A DNA stretch of 64,000 bases, taken from assembly GCA_958296025.1 (NCBI GenBank), contig OY282430.1, forward strand, positions 1,302,001-1,366,000, written 5' to 3'. This DNA comes from an uncultured Pseudomonadales bacterium. GTDB lineage: Bacteria; Pseudomonadota; Gammaproteobacteria; Pseudomonadales; Azotimanducaceae. The notes under the pieces were generated by a model that did no database searches, had not been told where the DNA came from, and saw nothing but the letters and a program-made list of their open reading frames with translations. Position numbers and translations under genes: made by a program. Below are positions 8,644 to 17,912 of the stretch, one piece after another (position 1 is the first letter of the stretch; the number at the start of each line of letters is the position of its first letter).

Positions 8644-8802
8644 CGGCGAAATCTTCTCGAACGGCTGCCAATTCCGCACCAACAGGGGGCCGCGAGGGCC
8701 TGCGGTCAGGCTGTTCCGATGATCGCCGACCGGGATGCCGGTGGCGGTGCTGAGTGTGCCCCCGTCTTTCGTGTTCATCGCATGGTTCTTGTCTTCCGCG
8801 AA
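8644..8802 (-). pseudogene. 5' remnant of a haem catalase gene
   Basis: The minus strand encodes about 50 residues matching the beginning of monofunctional catalases: MNTKDGGTLSTATG, PVGDHRNSLTAGPRGPLL and WQPFEKISP. In an intact catalase this is followed by the FxRERIPERVVHAKG block. Here the match stops at about 8644 and the frame runs into unrelated sequence beside the ankyrin gene end. More than 400 codons are missing, so this is a relic of a deleted or displaced gene. Confidence 0.8.
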
Positions 8803-9037
8803 CCTTGCCTCGGCTGCGATCCTTGGGGGAGGGCGGGCAGTGCAAGCAAAAGTCGATTGAACGCCGGTGCATCGCTCGGTACAGTGCTGGCCAAACAGCA
8901 GGGCGTGGACATGCCGGAAAACAAGTTCATCGCCGTTGTCGGCACCGGGGCGGCAGCGACCCAGCCCGCGCAACCTCCGCAGGCGCCGTTTTTCAAGGCG
9001 GGATGCATTCAAGCGTCCGCTTGACCGGAAAACGGCC
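8803..9037. other. Rest of the gap between the ankyrin gene and manD
   Basis: The 460-base gap (8578-9037) contains the catalase remnant at its left. In the remaining 235 bases an open frame on the plus strand ends in [17 protein letters not shown] and onward, but I recognise no family and there is no ribosome site. I see no convincing promoter or terminator. Confidence 0.4.
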
Positions 9038-10246
9038 ATGAAAATCACCGCTGCCCGTGTCATCGTCACCTGCCCTGGCCGCAATTTCGTGACGCTGCGA
9101 ATCGAGACCGACCAAGGCTTGCATGGCATCGGCGACGCCACCTTGAACGGCCGCGAGAAGGCCGTGGTCGCCTACTTGGAGGATCATGTCATCCCCTGCC
9201 TCATCGGTCGGGACGCTTCGCGCATCGAGGACACTTGGCAATTCCTGTACCGTGGCGCCTATTGGCGGCGGGGGCCGGTGACCATGGCGGCCATCGCCGC
9301 GGTGGATGTGGCGCTTTGGGACATCAAGGGCAAGGCCGCCGGCATGCCGCTGTATCAGCTACTAGGCGGTGCTTCGCGCAACGGCGTTTTGGTCTATGGG
9401 CACGCCAGCGGGGCGGGCGTCGAGGAGGCGGTGAATGCCGTGGGCCGCTATCTCGAGCTCGGCTACAAGGCCGTTCGCGTGCAGTCGGGCATCCCCGGGG
9501 TGCGGGGTGCCTACGGCGTGGACCGGGGGGAACTGCACTACGAGCCGGCTGACGCCGCCCAGCCGACGGAGACCCTCTGGTCCACTCCGGCCTATCTGGA
9601 TTTCGCACCCAAGCTGTTCCAACGGGTGCGGGACGCGCATGGCTTCGATTGCGAGCTGCTGCACGATGTTCACCATCGCCTGACGCCCATCGAGGCCGGG
9701 CGCTTGGGCAAGTCCTTGGAGCCGTTCCGCCTGTTCTGGCTGGAGGACGCCACTCCTGGCGAAAATCAGGAGGCGTTTCGCCTGATTCGTCAGCACACGG
9801 TCACGCCGCTGGCGGTGGGGGAGGTGTTCAACAGCGTCCACGATTGTCGGGAGCTGATTCAGAACCAGCTCATCGACTACATCCGCTGTTCGGCCGTCCA
9901 TGCCGGGGGCATCACCCAGCTGCGCCAGATCGCCGGGCTGGCGGCTCTATATCAGGTGCGCATGGGCTGCCACGGGGCGACGGACTTATCGCCGGCCTGC
10001 CTAGGCGCCGCGTTGCACTTCGACCTTTGGGTACACAACTTCGGCATCCAGGAGTACATGCGCCACACGGAGGCCACAGACGAAGTTTTCCCCCATGCCT
10101 ACGCCTTTCAGGACGGCTATCTGCATCCCGGCGAAGCGCCCGGCATTGGAGTCGATTTCGACGAGGGGCTGGCTGCCAAGTTTCCCTATCAGCCCAAACA
10201 GCTGCCCATCGCCAGGTTGGCGGACGGAACCCTGTGGAATTGGTAG
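9038..10246 (+). CDS. manD: Enolase-superfamily sugar-acid dehydratase, ManD type (D-mannonate dehydratase)
   Basis: 402 residues, the standard ManD length. The start ([20 protein letters not shown]), [42 protein letters not shown] and the terminal DGTLWNW are all diagnostic of the ManD subgroup of the mandelate racemase clan. Metal ligands fall in the LLHDVH, LEDATP and VGEVF segments. The enzyme dehydrates D-mannonate or D-gluconate to 2-keto-3-deoxygluconate, and some members are slow and promiscuous. ATG 9038 is chosen because homologues start there; the longer open frame upstream has no family similarity. No kdgK or eda neighbours are in the window. Confidence 0.9.
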   Translation: MKITAARVIVTCPGRNFVTLRIETDQGLHGIGDATLNGREKAVVAYLEDHVIPCLIGRDASRIEDTWQFLYRGAYWRRGPVTMAAIAAVDVALWDIKGKAAGMPLYQLLGGASRNGVLVYGHASGAGVEEAVNAVGRYLELGYKAVRVQSGIPGVRGAYGVDRGELHYEPADAAQPTETLWSTPAYLDFAPKLFQRVRDAHGFDCELLHDVHHRLTPIEAGRLGKSLEPFRLFWLEDATPGENQEAFRLIRQHTVTPLAVGEVFNSVHDCRELIQNQLIDYIRCSAVHAGGITQLRQIAGLAALYQVRMGCHGATDLSPACLGAALHFDLWVHNFGIQEYMRHTEATDEVFPHAYAFQDGYLHPGEAPGIGVDFDEGLAAKFPYQPKQLPIARLADGTLWNW

Positions 10247-10451
10247 GCGGCGTTTACAGGGCGCGGCAGGGAATATCCATCGACTAGGGCGACGATCCGC
10301 TGAGCGCTTTGATGCTGGCTGAATGGCCGGCGGGCTGCATTCAGCTACGGGGCGAGCAACGGAATTCATCCCTCGGCAAAGTAAATGGCGGTTGCGAACG
10401 GGCCGAAAATGCTATTTTTATCCACAATGGATTGCATGCTTGGGTAGCACC

Positions 10452-11468
10452 ATGATCATCGACTGTCATGGCCACTACACCACCGCGCCGGCCGCGCTCG
10501 GGGAGTATCGGGAGGCGCAAAAGGCGGCCTTGGCCAAGGATCCAATCGATCCCGGCGCCAAGGGTTTGGTCGATATCTCAGATCAGCAACTGCGCGACAG
10601 CTTGGAGGGCAACCAACTCAGGATGCAGGCGGAGCGCGGCACGGACCTGACCATCTTCTCTCCCCGCGCCAGCTGGATGGGGCACCACATCGGCAACGCC
10701 CACACCTCCAAACACTGGACCGAGCACTGCAACGAGCTTATCCACCGCATCACCCGGCTCTACCCGGGCAACTTCGTCGGCGTAGCGCAGTTGCCCCAGT
10801 CCCCTGGCGCCTCGCTGGTCAACAGCGTCGCCGAACTGGAGCGCTGCGTCACCCAATTTGGTTTCATCGGCTGCAACCTGAACCCAGACCCCACCGGCGG
10901 CTACTGGACTGGCCCGCCCTTGGGGGACCGCTATTGGTATCCCTTCTATGAGAAGATGTGCGAACTGGACGTGCCGGCCATGATCCACGTCAGCGCCGCC
11001 TGCAACCCGGCTTTCCACACCACCGGTTCCCATTACCTGGGCGCGGACACCACCGCTTTCATGCAGATGCTCACCTCGGACCTCTTGGCGGATTTCCCCA
11101 GCATCAAGTTCATCATTCCCCACGGCGGCGGCGCTGTGCCCTACCATTGGGGCCGGTTCCGCGGGCTGGTGCAGGCCATGCCGGGCAAGCCGCCCCTAGA
11201 GGAGCTGGTGCGGCACAACGTTTACTTCGACACCTGCGTTTACCATCAGCCGGGCATCGACCTGCTGCTGGACATCATCCCCGCCGAGAACATCCTGTTC
11301 GCCTCGGAACTGCTGGGCGCCGTGCGCGGCATCGACCCCCGCAGCGGTCACCACTATGACGACACCAAGCGCTACATCGACGCTTCGCCCAATGCCACGC
11401 AGGCGGAGAAGGCCATGATCCTCTCAGGCAACGCCAAGCGGGTGTATCCCCGGTTGCGGATTTCGTAG
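10452..11468 (+). CDS. ligJ: 4-oxalomesaconate hydratase (amidohydrolase family, LigJ)
   Basis: 338 residues, near the 340 of characterised LigJ. It is an amidohydrolase-2 TIM barrel: the metal-binding DCHGHY starts at residue 3, MIHVSAACNP lies mid-chain, and IIPHGGGAVPYHWGRF and FASELLG supply later ligands. It hydrates 4-oxalomesaconate to 4-carboxy-4-hydroxy-2-oxoadipate in the protocatechuate 4,5-cleavage and gallate pathways. First of four consecutive lower-pathway genes. ATG 10452 has only a weak ribosome site. The 205 bases upstream hold no gene. Confidence 0.88.
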   Translation: MIIDCHGHYTTAPAALGEYREAQKAALAKDPIDPGAKGLVDISDQQLRDSLEGNQLRMQAERGTDLTIFSPRASWMGHHIGNAHTSKHWTEHCNELIHRITRLYPGNFVGVAQLPQSPGASLVNSVAELERCVTQFGFIGCNLNPDPTGGYWTGPPLGDRYWYPFYEKMCELDVPAMIHVSAACNPAFHTTGSHYLGADTTAFMQMLTSDLLADFPSIKFIIPHGGGAVPYHWGRFRGLVQAMPGKPPLEELVRHNVYFDTCVYHQPGIDLLLDIIPAENILFASELLGAVRGIDPRSGHHYDDTKRYIDASPNATQAEKAMILSGNAKRVYPRLRIS

Positions 11469-11645
11469 CAAGGGGGCTAGGGTGACGATGAGTTGGATGG
11501 TCGGTCTTACGCGGCCGGCCCACCCGAATTCGGCGCATTCTAGAATGTGGGGAAAGCTGACAAGCGAGGGGAAGCCGGCCCCGGCAAAGTGGCGGTTGGC
11601 TGCGCCGGGTTGATGCCCCTTCCCGTCGGTCAAGGAAACGCTTCA

Positions 11646-12704
11646 ATGGCGCCGGTTAGAGTCCCTTGCTCCCTCATTCGTGGCGGCACCTCCCGAGCCG
11701 CGTTCTTCCTGCGCCGGCATCTGCCGACCGATGAAGCCGCCCGCAACCAGCTGCTGGTGCGCATCCTAGGCGGCCCGGACACCCTGCAGGTGGACGGCAT
11801 CGGCGGCGGGCATCCGCTCACCAGCAAGGTGGCGGTGATCAACCCCGCCGTCGATGACGCCGCCGATGTCGATTACCTGTTCCTGCAGCTGGACCCGCGC
11901 AACCTGACCATCAGCAGTGTGCAGAACTGCGGCAACATCCTGGCCGGGGTGGGGGTTTACGCCATCCATCAGGGAATGGTGCGCATCGCCGGTGATGAGA
12001 CGGTGGTAAGGGTGCGCATGTTGAACTCCGGTGGGCTGTGCCATCTGCTGATGCAAACCCCGAACGGGGCGCTGCAAACGAAGGGGGACACGGCCATCGG
12101 CGGTGTGCCCGGCACCGCCGCGCCGGTGGTCTGCAACTACCAGAACATCGCCGGCTCCGCCTGCGGCGCCCTGCTGCCCACTGGCAACCCCTTGGATTGG
12201 GTGGAAGGCGTTGAAGCCACTTGCGTCGATAACGGAATGCCGGTGGTGGTGCTGCGGGCCGCGGATTTCGGTTTGACGGGGCTGGAGAACCCGGCGGAAT
12301 TGGAGGCGGACAAAACGCTGCGGAGCAAGCTGGAAACCCTGCGCTTGAGCCTGGGCCCGAAGATGAACTTAGGCGACGTCAGCGCCAAATCCGTTCCTAA
12401 GCTGTGCTTGGTCTCGCCGCCGCAGCGCGGTGGCTTGGTGATGACCCGCACCTTCATTCCCCATGTCTGCCATAACGCCATCGGCGTGCTCGCCGCGGTC
12501 AGCGTCGCCACGGCCTGTCTGCTGCCCTGCACCGTGGCGGCGGGCATCGGACCCGTACCAGCCGGAGACCCCAAGACCGTGGCGGTGGAGCATCCCAGCG
12601 GTGCCTTCGGCGTACGCCTGGAGATGGACGAAGACAACCAAGTGCGGGCGGCCGGCGTGGTGCGCACGGCCCGCCTGCTGTTTGAAGGAGAAGCGATCGC
12701 GTGA
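11646..12704 (+). CDS. ligU: 4-oxalomesaconate tautomerase (PrpF family, LigU/GalD)
   Basis: 352 residues of the PrpF/diaminopimelate-epimerase-like fold. [13 protein letters not shown] at the start, [12 protein letters not shown] and [12 protein letters not shown] are typical. It isomerises the double bond or keto-enol form of 4-oxalomesaconate to feed LigJ. ATG 11646 fits homologues; the frame is open from 11547, but the extra residues match nothing. The last codon overlaps the next start (GTGA), so it is coupled to ligK. PrpF-type aconitate isomerases are the main alternative, but the ligJ, ligK and ligC neighbours favour this role. Confidence 0.85.
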   Translation: MAPVRVPCSLIRGGTSRAAFFLRRHLPTDEAARNQLLVRILGGPDTLQVDGIGGGHPLTSKVAVINPAVDDAADVDYLFLQLDPRNLTISSVQNCGNILAGVGVYAIHQGMVRIAGDETVVRVRMLNSGGLCHLLMQTPNGALQTKGDTAIGGVPGTAAPVVCNYQNIAGSACGALLPTGNPLDWVEGVEATCVDNGMPVVVLRAADFGLTGLENPAELEADKTLRSKLETLRLSLGPKMNLGDVSAKSVPKLCLVSPPQRGGLVMTRTFIPHVCHNAIGVLAAVSVATACLLPCTVAAGIGPVPAGDPKTVAVEHPSGAFGVRLEMDEDNQVRAAGVVRTARLLFEGEAIA

Positions 12705-13378
12705 AGAGCGTAGCGGTGAGGAACATCGAGCGGGCGGATGCGGAGGTCATCGCCGGTTTGGCGGCGCAGGGGGTGGCCACCGTGCATGAGGCGCAGGGCC
12801 GCTTCGGCCTGCTGAAGCCTTACATGCGGCCCATCTATCCCGGCGCCCGCATAGCCGGCAGCGCCGTCACGGTGCTGGCCCATCCCGGTGACAACTCGAT
12901 GCTGCATGTCGCCATCGAACTCTGCCAAGCTGGGGACATCCTGCTGGTGGCGCTGTCTTCGGACAACAGCGACGGCATGTTCGGCGACCTGCTGGCCACC
13001 TCCGCCCAAGCCCGGGGCGTGCGGGGGCTGGTCATCGATGCCGGGGTGCGCGACGTGGCGGACCTCACCGCCATGCAATTCCCGGTCTGGTCCAAGGCCG
13101 TCTCCGCCAAGGGCACGGTGAAGGCCACCCCCGGCTGCGTCAATGTCACCGTCGTCTGCGCCGGATGCGCGGTTTCGCCGGGCGATGTGGTGGTGGCGGA
13201 TGACGACGGCGTCTGCATCGTCCCCCGACTAGGTGCCGCTGCCGCCTTGGAGAAGGGCGAACGGCGCCACGCCGCCGAGGAGGTCAAGCGCAAGCGCTTG
13301 GCCGCTGGTGAACTGGGGCTGGACATCTACGACATGCGCAGCAAACTGGCCGCCGCCGGATTGGAGTATGTGGAATGA
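12701..13378 (+). CDS. ligK: 4-carboxy-4-hydroxy-2-oxoadipate aldolase (RraA-like, LigK/ProA)
   Basis: 225 residues in the RraA-like fold of class II pyruvate aldolases. LPLARP-type sites are replaced by the familiar [21 protein letters not shown] segment, and the C-terminal [11 protein letters not shown] is intact. It cleaves CHA to pyruvate and oxaloacetate, the last step of the 4,5-cleavage route. It starts with GTG at 12701, overlapping the ligU stop, and ends overlapping ligC (ATGA). The GAAGGAGAA ribosome site is inside ligU. Confidence 0.9.
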   Translation: MKSVAVRNIERADAEVIAGLAAQGVATVHEAQGRFGLLKPYMRPIYPGARIAGSAVTVLAHPGDNSMLHVAIELCQAGDILLVALSSDNSDGMFGDLLATSAQARGVRGLVIDAGVRDVADLTAMQFPVWSKAVSAKGTVKATPGCVNVTVVCAGCAVSPGDVVVADDDGVCIVPRLGAAAALEKGERRHAAEEVKRKRLAAGELGLDIYDMRSKLAAAGLEYVE

Positions 13379-14322
13379 AAATCTGCATCGCCGGGGAAGG
13401 TGCCTTCGCCAACAAGCATCTGGACGCCTTGGAGCGCATCGACGGCGTTGAAGTGGTCAGCATCTGCGGCGGTGTGCGCGAGGCCACCGAGCAGGTGGCG
13501 GCAGCCCGGGGCATCCCCTACGTCACCCTGGATTTGGCCGAAGCCTTGGCCCAACCCGGCGTGGAGGCGGCGATTCTGGCCACCCCCACGCCCATTCACG
13601 CCGCCCAGGCCAAGCAGGTGATGTGTGCCGGGAAGCATGTCCTGGTGGAAATACCCATGGCGGACAGCTTGGCGGACGCCGAGGAGTTGGTGCGCGTCCA
13701 AGAGGAGACGGGGGTGGTGGCCATGGTCGATCACGTGCGCCGCTTCAACCCCTCCCACCAATGGATACATCACAAGATTGCCGCCGGCGAACTGCGCATT
13801 CAGCAGATGGACGTGCAAACCTTCTTCTTCCGCCGCACCAACACCAACGCCAAGGGGGAGCCGCGCAGCTGGACCGACCACCTGCTGTGGCACCACGCCT
13901 GCCACACGGTGGACCTGTTCCAGTACCAAACCGGCGCTCCGGCGGCGGCGGTGACCGCCCTGCAAGGCCCCATCCACCCCAGGCTGGGCATCGCCATGGA
14001 CATGGCCTTGGGGATGAAGTCCCCGGACGGCGCCATCTGCACCCTTTCCCTGTCGTTCAACAACCAAGGCCCCTTGGGTACCTTCTTCCGCTACATCTGC
14101 GACAATGGCACCTTCCTGGCCAACTACGACGACCTGTGTACCGGCGACGGCGAGCGGATTGACCTGAGTGGCGTGGCGGTCAGCACGGATGGCGTTGAGC
14201 TGGCCGACCGCGAGTTCCTCGCCGCCGTCCGAGAGGGACGGGAACCGAACTCCAGCCTAGCCCAAGGCTTGTCGGCCATGCGCACCTTGGAGCGGATGGA
14301 GCGTCAGCTTGCGGATGGCTGA
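13375..14322 (+). CDS. ligC: 4-carboxy-2-hydroxymuconate-6-semialdehyde dehydrogenase (Gfo/Idh/MocA family, LigC)
   Basis: 315 residues, the length of Sphingobium LigC. An N-terminal Rossmann motif ([13 protein letters not shown]) is followed by EIPMADS and the distinctive [34 protein letters not shown] and RYICDNGTF blocks of LigC. It oxidises the ring-cleavage product of protocatechuate 4,5-dioxygenase (as hemiacetal) to 2-pyrone-4,6-dicarboxylate. The upstream dioxygenase (ligAB) and the pyrone hydrolase (ligI) are not in the window. ATGA overlap with ligK. Confidence 0.9.
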   Translation: MKICIAGEGAFANKHLDALERIDGVEVVSICGGVREATEQVAAARGIPYVTLDLAEALAQPGVEAAILATPTPIHAAQAKQVMCAGKHVLVEIPMADSLADAEELVRVQEETGVVAMVDHVRRFNPSHQWIHHKIAAGELRIQQMDVQTFFFRRTNTNAKGEPRSWTDHLLWHHACHTVDLFQYQTGAPAAAVTALQGPIHPRLGIAMDMALGMKSPDGAICTLSLSFNNQGPLGTFFRYICDNGTFLANYDDLCTGDGERIDLSGVAVSTDGVELADREFLAAVREGREPNSSLAQGLSAMRTLERMERQLADG

Positions 14323-14581
14323 GGCGAACGGCGCAGCCGTCCTTGCCGCTGCTCCATGCCGAAAAACAGGGCGCACAGAAGCATCCGCGCCAGTTGGCCG
14401 CAGGCGCAAATGACCTGTTTGGCCAGGAACTTGCGGCAGGGCGGGCGGTTCCGGGTATGCCAGCCCCCCCACCACCGGGGAGAAATTGCGTTTGTGAGTT
14501 GAATCTAGGCCGGAAAACCCCCGCACGGTGTGCCTCTCAGCCTTGCTCAACGATTCCTTATCGGGGAAATCAGGGTGGGGG
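14323..14581. other. Gene-free stretch before the leuA control region
   Basis: No supported gene. The minus strand is open here as part of a very long frame that is otherwise the shadow of leuA. Its translation in this stretch resembles no family I know. A C7 run occurs around 14465-14471. Confidence 0.4.
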
Positions 14582-14610
14582 TTGACATAGGGCCGCGGTG
14601 CCCCCATAGT
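14582..14610 (+). promoter_or_regulatory. Sigma70-type promoter of leuA
   Basis: A perfect -35 TTGACA (14582-14587), a 17-base spacer and CATAGT (14605-14610, 4 of 6 consensus). Predicted start of transcription is about 14616-14619, which is practically the ATG of the leucine leader peptide. Confidence 0.65.
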
Positions 14611-14618
14611 GCGCGGCC

Positions 14619-14684
14619 ATGAGCCAAATGCCCGCCCAATTTCCTGTTTTGGCGCTTCTTCTGCGCGTCCTGCTGCCGGCTTAG
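14619..14684 (+). CDS. leuL: Leucine leader peptide of leuA (leuL-like)
   Basis: A 21-residue frame starting ATG at 14619 and stopping TAG at 14684. Its second half is almost only leucine codons: VLALLLRVLLPA contains six Leu in 12 residues, using three different leucine codons (TTG, CTT, CTG). It lies between the leuA promoter and leuA, as expected for an attenuation leader sensing charged leucyl-tRNA. It is not a homologue of E. coli LeuL in sequence. A stable hairpin (14673-14691) encloses its stop codon. The promoter position suggests a very short or absent 5' untranslated region, so translation might begin in leaderless fashion. Confidence 0.7.
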   Translation: MSQMPAQFPVLALLLRVLLPA

Positions 14685-14691
14685 CCGGCAG
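14673..14691 (+). promoter_or_regulatory. Hairpin over the leader-peptide stop codon
   Basis: CTGCCGGC, loop TTA, GCCGGCAG: a perfect 8-base stem that contains the leader stop. A ribosome finishing or stalling on the leader would decide whether it forms. No U-tract follows, so it is not a standard terminator. A second small hairpin, GGGC-GCAA-GCCC with a GNRA loop, follows at 14706-14717. Confidence 0.5.
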
Positions 14692-14766
14692 AATCACCCC
14701 CCACAGGGCGCAAGCCCACCCCGACTCAAAACCCCCCAAACCCAACCAAGCAGGAGAGCTTTGGCC

Positions 14767-16491
14767 ATGAGCGAGCAAGTTGCGGCCGTCGAACCGGAAG
14801 CGTTCCTCCAGCCGCGCCGGGTCCACGGCCGCGCCGCCGGCAGGATGCCGTTCCACAAATACCGTTCCTTCACCCCCATTCACTTGCCCGGGCGGCGCTG
14901 GCCCAGCCGTGTGCTGAGCCAAGCGCCACGCTGGTGCAGTGTCGATCTGCGGGACGGCAACCAGGCGCTGATCGACCCGATGAACGTGCAGGAGAAGCTG
15001 CGCATGTTCGACCTGCTGCTGGAGGTGGGCTTTGCCGAGATCGAGGTGGGCTTTCCGGCGGCCTCGCAGCCGGATTTCGAATTCATCCGCCGCATCATCG
15101 ACACCGGAAGCATCCCCGAAGGCGTGGCCGTGCAGGTGCTCTGCCAAGCGCGGGAGGAGCTGATCGAGCGCACGGTGCAGGCATTGGAAGGCGCCCCCAA
15201 GGTGATCTTCCATCTCTACAACTCCACCTCCGAACTGCAGCGCCGGGTGGTGTTCGGGATGGGCCGGGACGGCATCATCGACTTGGCCGTCCAGGGTACG
15301 CGCATGGTCAAGAGCGGCTTGGCGGCGCTGAATTCGGACATCACCTTTGAATACTCGCCGGAGAGCTTCACTGGCACGGAGCTGGACTTCGCGGTCGATA
15401 TCTGCACGGCGGTGGCGGAGGAGTGGGGGGCTTCCGCGGAGCGGCCCATGATCGTCAACCTGCCCTCCACCGTGGAGATGGCCACCCCCAACGTCTATGC
15501 CGATCAGATCGAGTGGTTCGCCACGCGCTTCCCACATCGGGACAAGGCGGTCATCAGCCTGCACACCCACAATGATCGGGGCACCGGCATCGCCGCCACA
15601 GAGTTGGCCCTGATGGCCGGCGCGGAGCGGGTGGAAGGCACCCTGTTCGGCAATGGCGAGCGCACCGGCAACTGCGACATCGTCACCATGGCCATGAACC
15701 TGTTCAGCCAAGGGGTGGACCCGGAGTTGGACTTCCGCGACATGCCGCGCATCCGCCGCACGGTGGAGGCCATCAACAAGCTGCCGGTGCATGAGCGCCA
15801 CCCCTACGCCGGGGACTTGGTGTTCACCGCCTTCTCCGGCTCCCATCAGGACGCCATCAAGAAGGGCATGGCCAAGGTGAACCGGGACCGCTGGGAGGTG
15901 CCCTATCTGCCGATAGATCCAGCCGATGTGGGCTCCTCCTACAAGGAGGCGGTGCGCGTCAACAGCCAATCCGGCAAGGGCGGAGTGGGTTTTCTGCTGG
16001 AGGAGTTCTACGGCATCATCCTGCCCCGGGAGATGCTCATGGAGTTCAGCGGCGTCGTCCAAAAAATGACCGAAACCCTGGACCGGGAAGTGAAGGCCCA
16101 TGAAATCCATCAGGCGCTGCTCGATGCGTACGCGGTGGAGAGCGGCCCCTACCGGCTGATCGACTTCGACGTGCTCACCGGCCACCAAGCCGATCAGCGC
16201 TGCGTGGCCCGCATTGAGGCATCCGAGCAGACCCTGACCATAGACGGCGAGGGCGGCGGACCCATCGAGGCCTTCACCAAGGGCCTGGAGGAGACGCTGA
16301 ACGAGCCGGTGAACATCGCCGACTACCACGAGCACGCCCTGACTACCGGCAGCGACGCCCAGGCCATCTGCCTGCTGGCCGTTGAAGACGCCAACGGCGA
16401 CAGGTGCTATGGCGTGGGCATTAGCCAGAACACCATCACCGCTTCGTTCAAGGCGGTAATTGCGGCGATGAACCGGCGCTGGGGGCTGTAA
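14767..16491 (+). CDS. leuA: 2-isopropylmalate synthase (long type)
   Basis: 574 residues, the long LeuA type. The HMGL-like barrel starts at CSVDLRDGNQALIDPM, with the catalytic and metal residues in LRDGNQ and LHTHNDRGTG, and NGERTGNCDIVTMAMN downstream. A C-terminal LeuA regulatory domain (from about residue 440) would bind leucine for feedback inhibition. It condenses acetyl-CoA and 2-oxoisovalerate, the first committed step of leucine synthesis. ATG 14767 is 10 bases after AGGAG; TTG 14761 is too close. It is preceded by its own promoter and a leucine-rich leader peptide. Confidence 0.95.
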   Translation: MSEQVAAVEPEAFLQPRRVHGRAAGRMPFHKYRSFTPIHLPGRRWPSRVLSQAPRWCSVDLRDGNQALIDPMNVQEKLRMFDLLLEVGFAEIEVGFPAASQPDFEFIRRIIDTGSIPEGVAVQVLCQAREELIERTVQALEGAPKVIFHLYNSTSELQRRVVFGMGRDGIIDLAVQGTRMVKSGLAALNSDITFEYSPESFTGTELDFAVDICTAVAEEWGASAERPMIVNLPSTVEMATPNVYADQIEWFATRFPHRDKAVISLHTHNDRGTGIAATELALMAGAERVEGTLFGNGERTGNCDIVTMAMNLFSQGVDPELDFRDMPRIRRTVEAINKLPVHERHPYAGDLVFTAFSGSHQDAIKKGMAKVNRDRWEVPYLPIDPADVGSSYKEAVRVNSQSGKGGVGFLLEEFYGIILPREMLMEFSGVVQKMTETLDREVKAHEIHQALLDAYAVESGPYRLIDFDVLTGHQADQRCVARIEASEQTLTIDGEGGGPIEAFTKGLEETLNEPVNIADYHEHALTTGSDAQAICLLAVEDANGDRCYGVGISQNTITASFKAVIAAMNRRWGL

Positions 16492-16628
16492 GTTCGCCTC
16501 GCCCTACGCGCACGGGACGCTTGCCTCGCTGGGCGGGCGAACCCACGCTCTGTCCACCGGTGCGAAGCGCGTAAGGCGGGCTTGGCGCAGCGCCGCCAGA
16601 AACCCCGCAGATGAATAGTGGGTGCCCG

Positions 16629-17912
16629 CTAGCCGGCCTGCACCTTCACCAGCGGCGGCTTGGCCCTTGTCACTTTGAGGTGGCGGATGACGTTGTCCTT
16701 GATCTGCAAGGTCTCGATCAGGTAGCCGCCGATGCGCAGGCAGAGGTTGGTCTCCGGGATGGTCTCCAACGCCTCCAGCACCAAACCGTTGAGGGTCTTG
16801 GGGCCGTCAGTGGGCAGGTCCCAATCCAATGCGCGGTTGATGTCCCGCAGCAGTGCGCCGCCGTCGATGTAGTAGGCGCCGCCCCCGGCCGGCTCGATCT
16901 CCGATAGGTTGCCGGCGTAGTCCGTGGTGAACTCCCCGACGATCTCCTCCAGGATGTCCTCCAGGGTCACCAAACCCTGCACATCGCCGTACTCGTCCAC
17001 CACTAAGGCGGTGCGCCGCCTTTCCCGCTGAAAATTGAGCAGTTGGATGTGCAGGGGCGTGGCCTCCGGCACATAGTGGGGTGCCCGGGCCAGCTGCATC
17101 AACCCTTCCTTGGTCAGATGGCCTTCCTCCACATGCCGGGCCAAGCGCCGCAGGTGCAGCATGCCGACCGCATTGTTGATGTGGCCGTCGTACACTGGCA
17201 GGCGGGTGTGCTGGCTGCTGGCTAGAACTTGCAGAATGTCCTCCATCTTGTCGCTTAGGTCGATGCCGATGATTTCGTTCCGCGGCACCATGATGTCGTT
17301 GACCGTGACGTTCTCCAGATCGAGGATGCTGATCAGCATGTCCTTGTGCCGCCTGGTAATCTGTGCGGATTCCCGAACCACGGTGCGCAGTTCACCCGCG
17401 CTTAGGCGGTCGTCCGCAGCGGTCGGCACGCCAATGAACGGCCGGACAACCGCGTTGCTAGCCGCATTGATCAGCCACACCAAGGGACGGGTTAGTCTCA
17501 GCAGCGGGGTCAGGACATGGGCCGAGGCGAAGGCCAGTGGCTCTGGTTTTCTGGCGGCGACTGTCTTGGGCGCCACCTCCGCGAAGACTAGGAAAAACAG
17601 CGTCAGCAAGATGGGCGCCAGCACCACCCCAGCGTCCCCGAACAGGTGCAAGCCGATCACCCCGCCGATGCTGGCGGCGAAGAAGTTGACGAAGTTGTTG
17701 CCGATCAGGATGACGCCGAGCAACTGGTCCGGCCGCTGCAACAGCTTCAGCGCCTTGTTCGCACCGGAATGCTTTTGGCCGGCCAAGTGCCGCAGCCGAT
17801 AGCGGTTCAACGCCATCATCGCCGTCTCCGAGGAGGCGAAGTAGGCTGACAGCAGCGTCAACCCCAAAATAACCAGCAACAATGCGGAGACGGAAAAATC
17901 CGCTAGGGACAT
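16629..17912 (-). CDS. corB: CorB/HlyC-type DUF21-CBS-CorC_HlyC membrane protein
   Basis: 427 residues. The N-terminal DUF21 region has about four membrane spans (starting ALLLVILGLTLLSAYFASSE), followed by two CBS repeats (VNDIMVPRNEIIGID and a second ending DEYGDVQGLVTLEDILEEIV), and a C-terminal CorC_HlyC domain with the usual GGGAYYIDGGALLRDINRAL. These proteins are linked to Mg/Co transport in the inner membrane. ATG 17912 overlaps the ypjD stop (TGATG), as in the E. coli ypjD-yfjD pair. Its 3' end faces leuA (convergent). Confidence 0.88.
   Translation of the reverse strand: MSLADFSVSALLLVILGLTLLSAYFASSETAMMALNRYRLRHLAGQKHSGANKALKLLQRPDQLLGVILIGNNFVNFFAASIGGVIGLHLFGDAGVVLAPILLTLFFLVFAEVAPKTVAARKPEPLAFASAHVLTPLLRLTRPLVWLINAASNAVVRPFIGVPTAADDRLSAGELRTVVRESAQITRRHKDMLISILDLENVTVNDIMVPRNEIIGIDLSDKMEDILQVLASSQHTRLPVYDGHINNAVGMLHLRRLARHVEEGHLTKEGLMQLARAPHYVPEATPLHIQLLNFQRERRRTALVVDEYGDVQGLVTLEDILEEIVGEFTTDYAGNLSEIEPAGGGAYYIDGGALLRDINRALDWDLPTDGPKTLNGLVLEALETIPETNLCLRIGGYLIETLQIKDNVIRHLKVTRAKPPLVKVQAG

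Noticed and set aside
14257-16335. 692-codon open frame on the minus strand across leuA
   Set aside because: It is antisense to an intact leuA, has no family similarity and follows from GC-rich codon bias.
17110-17802. 230-codon plus-strand frame
   Set aside because: Antisense shadow of the corB-like gene.
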